This document shows, one piece after another, positions 40,942 to 49,300 of a DNA stretch of 63,711 bases. Position numbers and translations under genes: made by a program. The notes under the pieces are model-generated. The model worked only from the letters and a program-made list of their open reading frames with translations, was not told the DNA's origin and searched no databases. Position 1 is the first letter of the stretch, and each line of letters starts with the position of its first letter. Source of the stretch: Candidatus Gaiellasilicea maunaloa (GTDB taxonomy: Bacteria > Actinomycetota > Thermoleophilia > Gaiellales > Gaiellaceae); NCBI GenBank assembly GCA_024330215.1, contig JANDLU010000009.1, forward strand, positions 1 through 63,711, written 5' to 3'.

Positions 40942-41451
40942 GTGACGAGGTTTCCGCTCCGGCGGCTCCGGCTCCGCTCAGGCGAGGTTCAGCGCGATGC
41001 GGTCGAGATCGACCTGGAGCCATTCGACCTCGCCGGCCAGCGCTACCAGCCCGTGCCGCAGGTGGTCGACGCCGAGCTCGCGATCACCCAGGCGACGACG
41101 GGGCTCCTCCTCGAGCTGCGCTTCGGGGTTCGGCTGCACGGGCCGTGCATGCGCTGCCTCGCCGACGCGGCGCTCGACATCGATGGGGATGCGCGCGAGT
41201 ACCACGCGGCGACTGCGGCCGGCGACGAGGAGCTGCAGAGCGAGTACGTGGTCGAGGATCAGCTCGAGCTGACAGCCTGGGCGCGCGATGCGATCGCCCT
41301 GGCGCTGCCCGACCAGATCCTGCACGACCCGAACTGCGCCGGCCTCTGCCCGGTCTGCGGCAAGGATCTGAACGTCGAGCCGCATACACACGACGATGTC
41401 TCGAACGATCCCCGTTGGTCGGCGCTCGAGGGCCTGCGCGACCGACTGTGA
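40942..41451 (+). CDS. yceD: DUF177 (YceD-like) protein
   Basis: A 169-residue protein of the YceD/DUF177 family, which associates with 23S rRNA maturation and normally precedes rpmF. The Cys pairs CMRC (about 70-73) and CAGLCPVCG (near 133-141) could bind zinc. GTG 40942 starts 8 nt after the coiled-coil gene. Unusually, rpmF is not next: a repeat-rich gap and an ABC-F gene intervene. Confidence 0.87.
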   Translation: MTRFPLRRLRLRSGEVQRDAVEIDLEPFDLAGQRYQPVPQVVDAELAITQATTGLLLELRFGVRLHGPCMRCLADAALDIDGDAREYHAATAAGDEELQSEYVVEDQLELTAWARDAIALALPDQILHDPNCAGLCPVCGKDLNVEPHTHDDVSNDPRWSALEGLRDRL

Positions 41452-41492
41452 GCTGAAGTCTTTCGAGTACGAACATCGTCTCCGAGGGACGT

Positions 41493-41513
41493 GTCCGGGG
41501 TCAAAGCCCGGAC
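41493..41513. repeat. Palindromic repeat family B, copy 2
   Basis: GTCCGGG and CCCGGAC pair around GTCAAAG. It is the same orientation as the rsmB copy, with one base changed in the loop. Confidence 0.6.
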
Positions 41514-41577
41514 CTGTCTCTTCGTGACGGCGCTCGCTCGCTTCGTCCTGCATCGAGGCATCTTCGTGCGCTTGCTC

Positions 41578-41638
41578 GGACATGTCCGGGCTCTGACCCC
41601 TGACATGTCCGCAGCGGACACGTCCGGGCTCTGACCCC
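41578..41638. repeat. Palindromic repeat family B, copies 3 and 4 (inverted)
   Basis: GGACATGTCCGGGCTCTGAC begins copy 3 (41578-41600) and GGACACGTCCGGGCTCTGAC begins copy 4 (41616-41638). Both are in the opposite orientation to copies 1 and 2. Between them ACATGTCCGC/GCGGACACGT forms another inverted repeat. With copy 2 they fill most of the 313-nt gap between DUF177 and the ABC-F gene; no gene was recognised in that gap. Confidence 0.6.
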
Positions 41639-41764
41639 CGCGCCGTTATGCTGCGCGTGGCGCTCCGGCGCCCTCCCATGACGGACTAACGAGCCCATAG
41701 ACGTCCTCCGCGCCTCCAGCAGGCGCTCGTTCTCGATCCCGTCTTCGTCGGAGGTTCCGCTCCC

Positions 41765-43309
41765 GTGCGAGTCTCGCTCGCCGGCGTCGTCAAGGCGTAC
41801 GGCGCCAACACCGTTCTCGATCGCGTCGATCTGGCGCTCGGCCCGCGCTCGCGGATCGGGCTCGTCGGCCGGAACGGCGTCGGCAAGTCGACCCTGCTCC
41901 GGCTGCTCGCGGGAGTGGAGCTTCCCGACGAGGGTCGCGTCGAGCGGAGGCCCGCGGCTCTGACCGTCGGCTACCTGCCGCAGGAGCACGATCGCCGGCC
42001 GGAAGAGACGCTGCTCGGCTACCTCGCTCGCCGAACCGGCGTCGATGAGGCGCAGGCGGCCGTAGAGCGGCACACGACGACCTGGGACGCCGAGGCGTAC
42101 GCCGCTGCGCTCGAGCGCTTCCTCGCGCTCGGCGGCGGCGACCTCGAGCACCGCGCTCGCACGGTCTGCGCCGAGCTCGGGCTCGACGTCTCGCTCGAAC
42201 AGGAGACAACGACGCTCTCCGGCGGCGAGGCTGCGCGAGCCGGCCTCGCCGCGATCCTGCTCTCGCGCTTCGACTTGCTCCTGCTCGACGAGCCGACGAA
42301 CGACCTCGACTTCGACGGGCTGGAGCGGTTGGAGCGCTTCCTCGCCGGCTTCGACGGCGGCCTCGCCGTCGTCTCGCACGACCGCGCTTTCCTCGATCGC
42401 ACGATCGAGCGGATCGTCGAGATCGATCCCTGGACGCATCGCGTCAGCGAATGGGCGGGCGCCTGGAGCGACTACGAGGCGGCGCGTGACCTGGCTCGCG
42501 CACGGCAGTACGAGGCGTTCGCCGACACGGAGGAGCGTCGGCGCGGCGTGGAGGCGTTGCTCGCCGCCCGGCGCAACCAGGCGCGAGCCGGCGGCGGCAT
42601 GGCCGACCGCCGCGGCACGAGGGCGCTCGCGGGCAAGGTGCGGCAGGCGCGGCGATCGCTCGAGCGGATCGAGCACGTCGAGAAGCCGTTCGAGCCCTGG
42701 CAGCTGCAACTCTCCCTGGCCGCTCGGCAGCGTCCCGGCGATCGCGTCGCCGCGCTCGAGGGCGCCGTCGGCGTGCGCGGCGACTTCCGGCTCGGCCCGA
42801 TCGACCTCGTGCTCGTTCCGGGCGAGCGCGTCGCGATCACCGGAAGAAACGGCAGCGGCAAATCGACGTTGCTGGCGATCCTGCTCGGCGAGCTCCCGCT
42901 GGCCGCCGGCCGGCGCGTCGTCGGCCGCTCGACCGTGATCGGGTCGCTCGACCAGCGTCGTCAGGCCTACGACGGCTCGACACCGGCCCTGGTCCGGTTC
43001 ATGGAAAGGACCGCGCTGACGCCGCTCGAAGCCCGGACGCTGCTCGCGAAGTTCAACCTCGGCGCCGACCATGTCGACCGCGCCTGCGAGACGCTCTCGC
43101 CGGGCGAGCGCACTCGCACCCAGCTCGCCGAGCTGATGGCGCGCGGCGTCAACTGCCTCGTGCTCGACGAGCCGACGAACCACCTCGACCTCGAGGCGAT
43201 CGAGGAGCTCGAGACCGCGCTCGCCACCTACGAGGGAACGGCGGTCGTGGTCTCCCACGACCGCCGCTTCCTCGAGCGAGTCGCGCCGACGCGCGAGCTG
43301 GCGCTGTAG
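41765..43309 (+). CDS. ABC-F family ATPase
   Basis: A 514-residue cytosolic protein with two ABC domains and no transmembrane part, as in translation factors (EttA) and ribosome-protection resistance proteins (Vga/OptrA type). Domain 1: GRNGVGKST, LSGGEAARAGLAA, LLLLDEPTNDLDFDG. Linker about residues 230-305 (Arg-rich). Domain 2: GRNGSGKST, LSPGERTRTQLAE, DEPTNHLDLEAIEELE. Its subfamily cannot be fixed by eye. It is inserted between DUF177 and rpmF, next to a nest of palindromic repeats, so acquisition by insertion is plausible. GTG 41765 starts the first domain. Confidence 0.88.
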   Translation: MRVSLAGVVKAYGANTVLDRVDLALGPRSRIGLVGRNGVGKSTLLRLLAGVELPDEGRVERRPAALTVGYLPQEHDRRPEETLLGYLARRTGVDEAQAAVERHTTTWDAEAYAAALERFLALGGGDLEHRARTVCAELGLDVSLEQETTTLSGGEAARAGLAAILLSRFDLLLLDEPTNDLDFDGLERLERFLAGFDGGLAVVSHDRAFLDRTIERIVEIDPWTHRVSEWAGAWSDYEAARDLARARQYEAFADTEERRRGVEALLAARRNQARAGGGMADRRGTRALAGKVRQARRSLERIEHVEKPFEPWQLQLSLAARQRPGDRVAALEGAVGVRGDFRLGPIDLVLVPGERVAITGRNGSGKSTLLAILLGELPLAAGRRVVGRSTVIGSLDQRRQAYDGSTPALVRFMERTALTPLEARTLLAKFNLGADHVDRACETLSPGERTRTQLAELMARGVNCLVLDEPTNHLDLEAIEELETALATYEGTAVVVSHDRRFLERVAPTRELAL

Positions 43310-43373
43310 CGCGTCTTCGCAACCCACGCCTTGCCCGATCCCGCGCAGCGTTCGCTACACTCCGCAACCGCCG

Positions 43374-43562
43374 ATGGCAGTCCCCAAGAAGAAAACCTCG
43401 AAGGCACGTCGAGACAAGCGTCGCGCCCAGCACGGGATCGAGTCGCCGCGCGTCAACGTCTGCCCGACCTGCCATCAGCCCAAGCGCCCGCATCGCGTGT
43501 GCCCGACCTGCAAAACGTACAAGGGTCGCGAGATCGAGCCGCTCCGCACTCCCGCTCCGTAG
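43374..43562 (+). CDS. rpmF: 50S ribosomal protein L32
   Basis: A 62-residue protein with the typical start MAVPKKKTSKARRDKRRA and zinc-binding CPTC ... CPTC (residues about 30-33 and 43-46), so the C+ form. TACACT lies 12 nt before the ATG and is a likely -10 with a very short leader. rpmF followed by plsX and acpP is a conserved order linking ribosome supply and lipid synthesis. Confidence 0.96.
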   Translation: MAVPKKKTSKARRDKRRAQHGIESPRVNVCPTCHQPKRPHRVCPTCKTYKGREIEPLRTPAP

Positions 43563-43621
43563 CCCGATGACTCGCGCGTTCCTTGCGCGTTCCTGACGGT
43601 GCCCGGCCGGAGCGGACAGTT

Positions 43622-44695
43622 ATGAGTAATACGGACTCGGAGAGCCGGGTGCCGTCAGGGGCGCGAGGCGACGGCGGAGCCGGCCTCAGGCCGGTGGGAG
43701 CCGTCGCCGGCCAGTGGCGCGCGCGAATCGCGGTCGATGCGATGGGCGGAGACGGCGCCCCTGACGAGATCGTCGCAGGCGCGCTGGTTGCCGCAGGCGA
43801 CGGGCTGACGCCGATCCTCTTCGGGCCGGCGGGGCTCGAGACGGCCGGGCTCGAGCTCGTCGAGGCGCCCGACGCGATCGGGATGCGCGAGAAGCCGTCC
43901 GAGGCCGTCCGCGCGAAGCCGGACTCGTCGCTCGTCGCCGCGTGCCGAGCCGTCGCCGACGGCCGGGCCGATGCCGTGGTCTCGGCCGGAAACACGGGCG
44001 CGATGCTCGCTGCCGGCTTGATCCACCTCCGCAGGCTGCCCGGAGTCCTGCGCCCGGCGATCGCCGTCGTGATCCCGACGGCGAAAGGCCCGACACTGCT
44101 GCTCGACGCGGGCGCGAACGCCGATGCGCGCCCGGAGCATCTGCTCCAGTTCGCCGGGATGGGCTCGATCTTCGCGCGGGAGCTTCTCGAGCGTGCCAAC
44201 CCGAAGGTCCGCCTGCTCTCGATCGGCGAGGAGGCCGAGAAGGGAAACCAGCTCACCCTCGAGGCCCATGCACTGCTCGCCGGTGGCGAGGTCGGCTTCG
44301 CCGGCAACGTGGAGAGTCGCGATCTGCTCGCGGGAGCAGCGGATGTCGTCGTCTGCGACGGCTTCACCGGCAACATCGCCCTGAAGCTGCTCGAGGGCAC
44401 GATCGCCACCCTGCTCGACGCCCTCCGCTCCGAGATCGAGGCAACCCCGCGCGGGCGGCTCGGCGGCCTCCTCATCCGCCCGGCTGCGCAGCGGCTGCGT
44501 GAGCGGCTCGATCCCGACACCTACGGTGGCGCCTACCTGCTCGGGCTCCGCGGCCTTTCGGTGATCGCGCACGGCAACTCCTCTCGCCAGGCGATCGCGA
44601 ATGCGATCCGGCTTGCTGCTCGCGGCGTCGAGCGAGACGTGGTCGCTCGCCTGGCCGCGCGCATGCCGGGGCGCCGTTCGGCGACGACTGTATGA
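43622..44695 (+). CDS. plsX: Phosphate acyltransferase PlsX
   Basis: It makes acyl-phosphate from acyl-ACP for glycerophospholipid synthesis. The 357-residue protein has IAVDAMGGDGAPDEIVAGA, VSAGNTGAMLAAGL, LLLDAGANADARPEHLLQFA and CDGFTGNIALKLLEG, all typical. A ~35-residue Gly/Arg-rich N-terminal extension precedes the core. ATG 43622 is one possible start; GTG 43583 upstream would add 13 residues. The stop overlaps TATGAT, a possible -10 for acpP. Confidence 0.92.
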   Translation: MSNTDSESRVPSGARGDGGAGLRPVGAVAGQWRARIAVDAMGGDGAPDEIVAGALVAAGDGLTPILFGPAGLETAGLELVEAPDAIGMREKPSEAVRAKPDSSLVAACRAVADGRADAVVSAGNTGAMLAAGLIHLRRLPGVLRPAIAVVIPTAKGPTLLLDAGANADARPEHLLQFAGMGSIFARELLERANPKVRLLSIGEEAEKGNQLTLEAHALLAGGEVGFAGNVESRDLLAGAADVVVCDGFTGNIALKLLEGTIATLLDALRSEIEATPRGRLGGLLIRPAAQRLRERLDPDTYGGAYLLGLRGLSVIAHGNSSRQAIANAIRLAARGVERDVVARLAARMPGRRSATTV

Positions 44696-44737
44696 TCGGC
44701 GCGCTCCAGCCCACCCATTCATTCAAGTGAGGTCGAT

Positions 44738-44983
44738 GTGGCAGCGTCGCGTGAAGAAGTCTTCGAACGGGTCAAGGAAGTCCTGACCGAGCAGCTCGGC
44801 GTCGAGGATGCCGACATCAACGAGGAAGCCTCGTTCCAGGAGGACCTGGACGCCGACTCGCTCGATCTCGTCGAGCTGATCATGGAGCTCGAGGACCAGT
44901 TCGGGATCAAGATCTCGGACGAGGACGCCCAGAAGATCACCACGGTCGGTCAGGCCGTCGACTACGTCTCGACCCACCAGTAG
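44738..44983 (+). CDS. acpP: Acyl carrier protein
   Basis: An 81-residue acidic four-helix carrier. The phosphopantetheine site is Ser in [19 protein letters not shown], flanked by conserved acidic helices. GTG 44738 has AAGTGAGG upstream at workable spacing. It lies between plsX, which uses acyl-ACP, and rnc, as in many bacteria. A TATGAT box over the plsX stop may give it a separate promoter, which would suit a very abundant protein. Confidence 0.95.
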   Translation: MAASREEVFERVKEVLTEQLGVEDADINEEASFQEDLDADSLDLVELIMELEDQFGIKISDEDAQKITTVGQAVDYVSTHQ

Positions 44984-45020
44984 CGCCGCGCCGACAGGCG
45001 ACCCGGAACCACTCGGGCGC

Positions 45021-45704
45021 CTGCTCGACTCGCTTCCCGCGGAGCGGCTCGAGCACGTTTTCACGCACACCTCGTGGGCCTCGGATCGTGCGTCCTCGTA
45101 CGAGCGACTGGAGTTCCTGGGCGACAGCGTGCTCGAGCTCGCGATCGCGCGGGAGCTCTACAACCGCTACCCGGAGGCGGCCGAGGGCCGTCTCGCGAAG
45201 ATCCGCTCGCACGTCGTCTCGCGGGCGAGTTGCGCGCTCGTCGCCCGCGACCTCGATCTCGGCGCTCGCCTCGGCAAAGCCGCCGCAGCGGGCGGGATCG
45301 CCCCCGACGAGCTGGCACGGATCGTCAAGAGCAGGAACGTCACCGCGGCGCTCCTCGAGGCGGCGATCGCGGCGCTCTTCCTCGTCCACGGCTACGAGCC
45401 GATCGAGGCGGCGATCGTGGCGGCGTTCTCCGACCGGATCGACTATGCCGCGTCGACTCATGTCGACCACAAGACCGAGCTCCAGGAGGCGCTTGCGCGG
45501 TCGGGTCGCTCCGTTTCCTATTCGGTGCTCGGCGTCGAAGGGCCTCCGCACGATCGTCGTTTCTCCTGTGCCGCGCTCGTCGACGGCGAGGAGCTCGGTC
45601 GCGGGGTGGGCCGCTCGAAGAAGGACGCCGAGCAGGTCGCGGCCAGCGAGGCGCTGACGGCGCTCGCGGGCGCGGTCCAGCCTCGCCGGAACTCTGTGTG
45701 CTAA
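45021..45704 (+). CDS. rnc: Ribonuclease III, probable CTG start
   Basis: A double-stranded RNA endonuclease for rRNA and mRNA processing. The 227-residue reading has the signature YERLEFLGDSVLELA (residues 27-41) and a C-terminal dsRBD (THVDHKTELQEALARSG ... GRSKKDAEQVAASEAL). There is no in-frame ATG, GTG or TTG between the acpP stop and the signature; CTG 45021 gives MLDSLPAERLEHVFTHTSWA, which fits the family N-terminus. In the second metal motif, Ala110 stands where E. coli has Asp114 (TAALLEAAIAALF), while Glu113 is kept. Activity could be reduced or altered. Confidence 0.8.
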   Translation: MLDSLPAERLEHVFTHTSWASDRASSYERLEFLGDSVLELAIARELYNRYPEAAEGRLAKIRSHVVSRASCALVARDLDLGARLGKAAAAGGIAPDELARIVKSRNVTAALLEAAIAALFLVHGYEPIEAAIVAAFSDRIDYAASTHVDHKTELQEALARSGRSVSYSVLGVEGPPHDRRFSCAALVDGEELGRGVGRSKKDAEQVAASEALTALAGAVQPRRNSVC

Positions 45705-45707
45705 CGT
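45702..45707 (+). promoter_or_regulatory. -10 box TAACGT, leaderless promoter of the second antitoxin
   Basis: TAACGT begins with the rnc stop codon (TAA) and ends 6 nt before ATT 45714, the inferred start of the antitoxin. Confidence 0.4.
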
Positions 45708-45713
45708 CGCCAC

Positions 45714-45950
45714 ATTCGTTTACACATCACTCTGGCCGACGAGCTCGTCGCGCAGGTCGACCGCCGGGTGGGCCCGCGCCGGCGAAGCGCGTTCATCGCC
45801 CGCACGGTCGAGCAGGCGCTCGACGACGTACGACGCTGGGACGAGATCGTCGCCTCGCTCGGCGCCCTCAGCGACGCCCACGACTGGGACGCCGATTCCG
45901 GCGAGTGGGTGCGCGAGCAGAGGCGGGACGATCCGCGCCGCACCGGCTGA
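45714..45950 (+). CDS. Ribbon-helix-helix antitoxin, probable ATT start
   Basis: A 78-residue antitoxin-like protein reading MRLHITLADELVAQVDRRVG, then RSAFIARTVEQALDDVRRWD, a ribbon-helix-helix domain, followed by an acidic/Trp tail (DAHDWDADSGEWVREQ) that would bind the toxin. The first in-frame standard start (GTG 45768) would delete the beta strand and most of helix 1. ATT 45714 restores the domain and lies 6 nt after TAACGT. It is in the same frame as rnc and follows its stop directly. The PIN toxin starts 7 nt downstream. Confidence 0.68.
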   Translation: MRLHITLADELVAQVDRRVGPRRRSAFIARTVEQALDDVRRWDEIVASLGALSDAHDWDADSGEWVREQRRDDPRRTG

Positions 45951-45956
45951 GAGTCG

Positions 45957-46346
45957 GTGTCGCTGCTCCTCGATACGACGGTCTTGATCGACGTGCTCCG
46001 CGGGAGACCCGCAGCGGAGCGCCTGAGCAAGCTCAGGGAGCTCGAGCCCGTTCCTTATGTCTGCGCGATCAACGTCGAGGAGCTCTGGCGCGGGCATCGG
46101 CCCGGCGAGGAGAGGGTGCTGGAGAGGTTCGTCGGCGCGCTTCGCCTCGCTCCGCTCGGCACGGTGGAGGGCGAGCTCGCGGGTGGCTGGCGTCGGACGT
46201 TCGCGGCAGAAGGCTTGACCTTGAGTCAGGCCGATTGCCTGATCGCGGCCGCTGCGGTGGGCGTGGGCGCGGTGCTTGCAACAGGCAATCCGACGGACTT
46301 TCCGATGCCCGGCGTCAGCATCGAGCACTGGCCGGTGGGCGGCTGA
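45957..46346 (+). CDS. PIN-domain toxin (VapC-like)
   Basis: A 129-residue PIN-domain protein, the second in the window. Acidic residues: Asp in LLLDTTVLID (residue ~6), Glu in INVEELWRG, Asp in LSQADCLIAAAAV, and the final region TGNPTDFPM. GTG 45957 follows the antitoxin stop by 6 nt. The pair sits between rnc and smc, a junction that is normally short, and probably acts as a toxin-antitoxin module. Confidence 0.82.
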   Translation: MSLLLDTTVLIDVLRGRPAAERLSKLRELEPVPYVCAINVEELWRGHRPGEERVLERFVGALRLAPLGTVEGELAGGWRRTFAAEGLTLSQADCLIAAAAVGVGAVLATGNPTDFPMPGVSIEHWPVGG

Positions 46347-46383
46347 TCGACGTCGTCGCCCAAGACTCGTCCGGAAGGCGCGC

Positions 46384-46389
46384 TAGCCT
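46384..46389 (+). promoter_or_regulatory. -10 box TAGCCT, leaderless promoter of smc
   Basis: TAGCCT ends 6 nt before GTG 46396, and there is no ribosome-binding site. It gives smc its own promoter after the toxin-antitoxin insertion. Confidence 0.5.
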
Positions 46390-46395
46390 CGTTCC

Positions 46396-49300
46396 GTGCA
46401 CCTGCGCTCTCTCCGTCTGCGCGGCTTCAAGTCGTTCCCGGACGCGCTCGAGCTGACGCTGGAGCCAGGGGTTTCGGTCGTCGTCGGGCCGAACGGCTCC
46501 GGCAAGTCGAACGTCGCCGATGCGATCGTCTGGGCGGCCGGCTCGCTGACGCCCTCGGAGCTGCGCGCGGACCGGCCCGACGACGTGCTCTTCAACGGCG
46601 CCGAGGGCCGCAAGCCGGCCGAGAGCTGCGAGGTGGAGCTCGTCTTCGACAACGCGGACGGCGGGTTCGGGCAGGAGCTCGATTTCTCCGAGGTCTCGAT
46701 CGCCCGGCGGCTGCACCGCGGCGGCGAGGGGCAGTACCTCGTCAACCGCGCGCACGTCCGCCGCACCGATCTCGTCGAGTTGCTCGCCGACGTCGGCCTC
46801 AGCGGCACGATGCACTCGATCGTCAGCCAGGGCAAGGTGGAGGCGGTGCTCGCCACGAAGCCCGAGGAGCGGCGCGAGCTCGTCGAGGAGGCGGCCGGGC
46901 TCGGCAAGTTCAAGCGCCGCAAGCATCGCGCGGAGCTGAAGCTCAATCGCGTCGGGATCCAGGTCGAGCGCGCGCTCGATGTCGAGGCCGAGGTGCGAAA
47001 GCGGCTGCGCCCGCTGGCGCTCCAGGCAAGCGCGGCAGAGCGGGCCGAGAAGCTTCTCGCGGAGATCGGAGGCCTGCGGGCGCGGGTCGCGGATCTCGAT
47101 CTCGCCGCCGCCGAGGCGCGCCGAGCGGAGGCGGAGGAGCGGAAGACCGCGTCCGGGATCGCGCGCAGGACGGCCCAGGCCCGGCTCCAGGCTCTGCTCG
47201 CGGAGCGGCAGGAAGCCGAAGACGAGCTCGCAGACGCCGCCGGCCGCCGCGAGGCCGCGCTGAAGGCGATGTACCGCTTGCAGTCGGTCACCGAGCGGCT
47301 GACGCTGCGGCGCGAGGGTGCGACGGGCTTGCTCGAGCGGCTGCGCGCGGACGTCGCGGGAGCCCAAGCGGCCGCGACGGAGCTCACCGACGAGACGCTG
47401 CGAGCGCACGAGCTGGCAGCGGCGGAGGCGACGGCGAGGGCACGCGCCGCGGCTGTCGCGAGCGGGGCTGGAGCCGAGCGCGCCAGGGTGGCTCAGGAGC
47501 GGCTCGCCGCGCTCGAGCGGGTCGCGGCGGGCCGAGCGGAAGAGCGGCTGAGCGCGCTGGCGACCGAGCGGCGCGGACTCGAGGCCGAGCTCGGAGACGT
47601 TGGCGGAAGCCGTGAAGCCGTCACTGCGGCTCGGTACCGCCTCGGGAGCGCCCGCGAGCGGATTGCGCTCCGCCGGGAGTCCTCCGCGACGCTGCGCGAG
47701 CGCCTGCGCGTCGAGCTCGCCGAGGCCGAGATGCGCGCCCGTCGGCCGGGACCGACACCCGAGGAGCTGGAGCTTGCCGCGAACGTCGCGACGGCGGCGG
47801 CGCGCGCGGATTCGCACGCCCGCGACGATCTCGCATCGCGCGCGGCGAGCGCGACCGAGCGGCTAGCGGTGCTCGAGTCCTCGCTCGCCGAGCGCGAGGG
47901 AATCCCCCCGGCGGCCAGGACGCTTGCCGACGCGGAAACGCCGCTCGCGCTCTCCCTACTCGACGTCGCCGCCGGCTCCGAGCGTTCCGTTGCGGCCGCG
48001 CTCGGCTGGCGGGCCTCGGCGCTCGTCGCCGGCGACCCCGCAGCCGGCCTCGAGCTGCTGCGGCAGGCGCGGGACGCCGGTCTCGGCAGCCTCGCCGTCC
48101 TGGTCGGTCGCTCCCCCGCGGATCGCGTTGCGGACCTGCCGGTCGTGGCGCTCACCGAGATGCTCGCCAGCCGCGTGCCCGCGGTGACTGCCGAGGGCTT
48201 CGGGTTCGACCCCGACCGTGGCGAGCTCTGGTTCGCCGGCGAGACCGCCGAGGCCGTCCTGCTCGCGCTCGAGGCACGCCGCCGCGAGCTGGAGGCGGAG
48301 ATCGCCGAGCTCGTGCGCGCCGCCGCCGAGGCCGGCTCGGGTGCCGAGACGTCCAGGCGAAAGGCCGAGGATGCCGAGGCCGCGTACGCGAAGGTGGCGC
48401 ACCTCCGTTCGGCACGGAGCCTCGATCCGATCCTGCTGCGACGACTCAGCACCGACGCCGAACGGCTCGACGAGGCCCTGCTCGGCGCCGTTGCGGTCGC
48501 CGCACGGCTCGAGGAACCGCTTTGCTCCCGGGCCGACACGGCTGCCGAGCGCGCCGGCAGGCTCGGCACCGAGCTTGCCCGAGTCGGCGCGCTCGAGGAA
48601 CAAGCGCGGCGCGAGGCCGCGCAGGCGAACGAGCGCGGTGCGGCGGCGGAGCTCGTCCGCGCCCGGCTCGGCGGCGCGGGTCAGATCCGGCTACTCGAGG
48701 TTTCGGAGGACGACCGGGCTGAGGTCGAGCGCGAGGCCCGCGAGCTGACGCAGGAGGCCGAGCGGCTCGCAGCGGAGGCTGCCGACGCGTCGGAGCTCGC
48801 GCGCAGCGCCTCGGCGTCGGCGGCGGACACCGGGGCTCGTCGCACCCCGAGCCTCGATCCCGACCTGCTCGGCCGCGTGCTCGCAGGTGCAGAGCGCTTG
48901 GACGAGACGCTAGCCGTCGCCGCGACGACCGCCGCGCGCTTCCACGCTCCGCTTCGCGCTCGCGTCGACGCGGGAGCAACGCGGGCGGGCGATCTCGGCG
49001 GTCGCCTGCGCGAGCTCGGCGCTGCAGAGGTGGAGCTCCGCCAGGCGGTCGAGGACGCCGCTCAGCGGGCGACCGAGATCGAGATCGAGCTGACGCGGAT
49101 CGAGGCGGACGCCGTCGATGCTCGCCGGCGGCGCGACGAGAGCGATGCCGATCCAGCTGAGGGCGAGAACCGAGCCGAGCTCGTGGCGCGCGTCGAGCGG
49201 CTCGACGCGCGGCGGATCCAGCTCGGCCAGGTGAACCCGCTCGCGAAGGAGGAGTACGCGCTCGAGCAGGAGCGGCTCGCCGAGCTCGAAGCCCAGCGCG

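Noticed and set aside
41493-41638. CRISPR array or attachment site
   Set aside because: Repeats are few, inverted relative to each other and separated by unequal non-spacer-like DNA; no cas, integrase or tRNA gene is near.
44960-45021. Programmed frameshift making an AcpP-RNase III fusion
   Set aside because: The rnc frame is open across the end of acpP, but no recognisable slippery sequence or stimulatory structure was found; a CTG start explains the data more simply.
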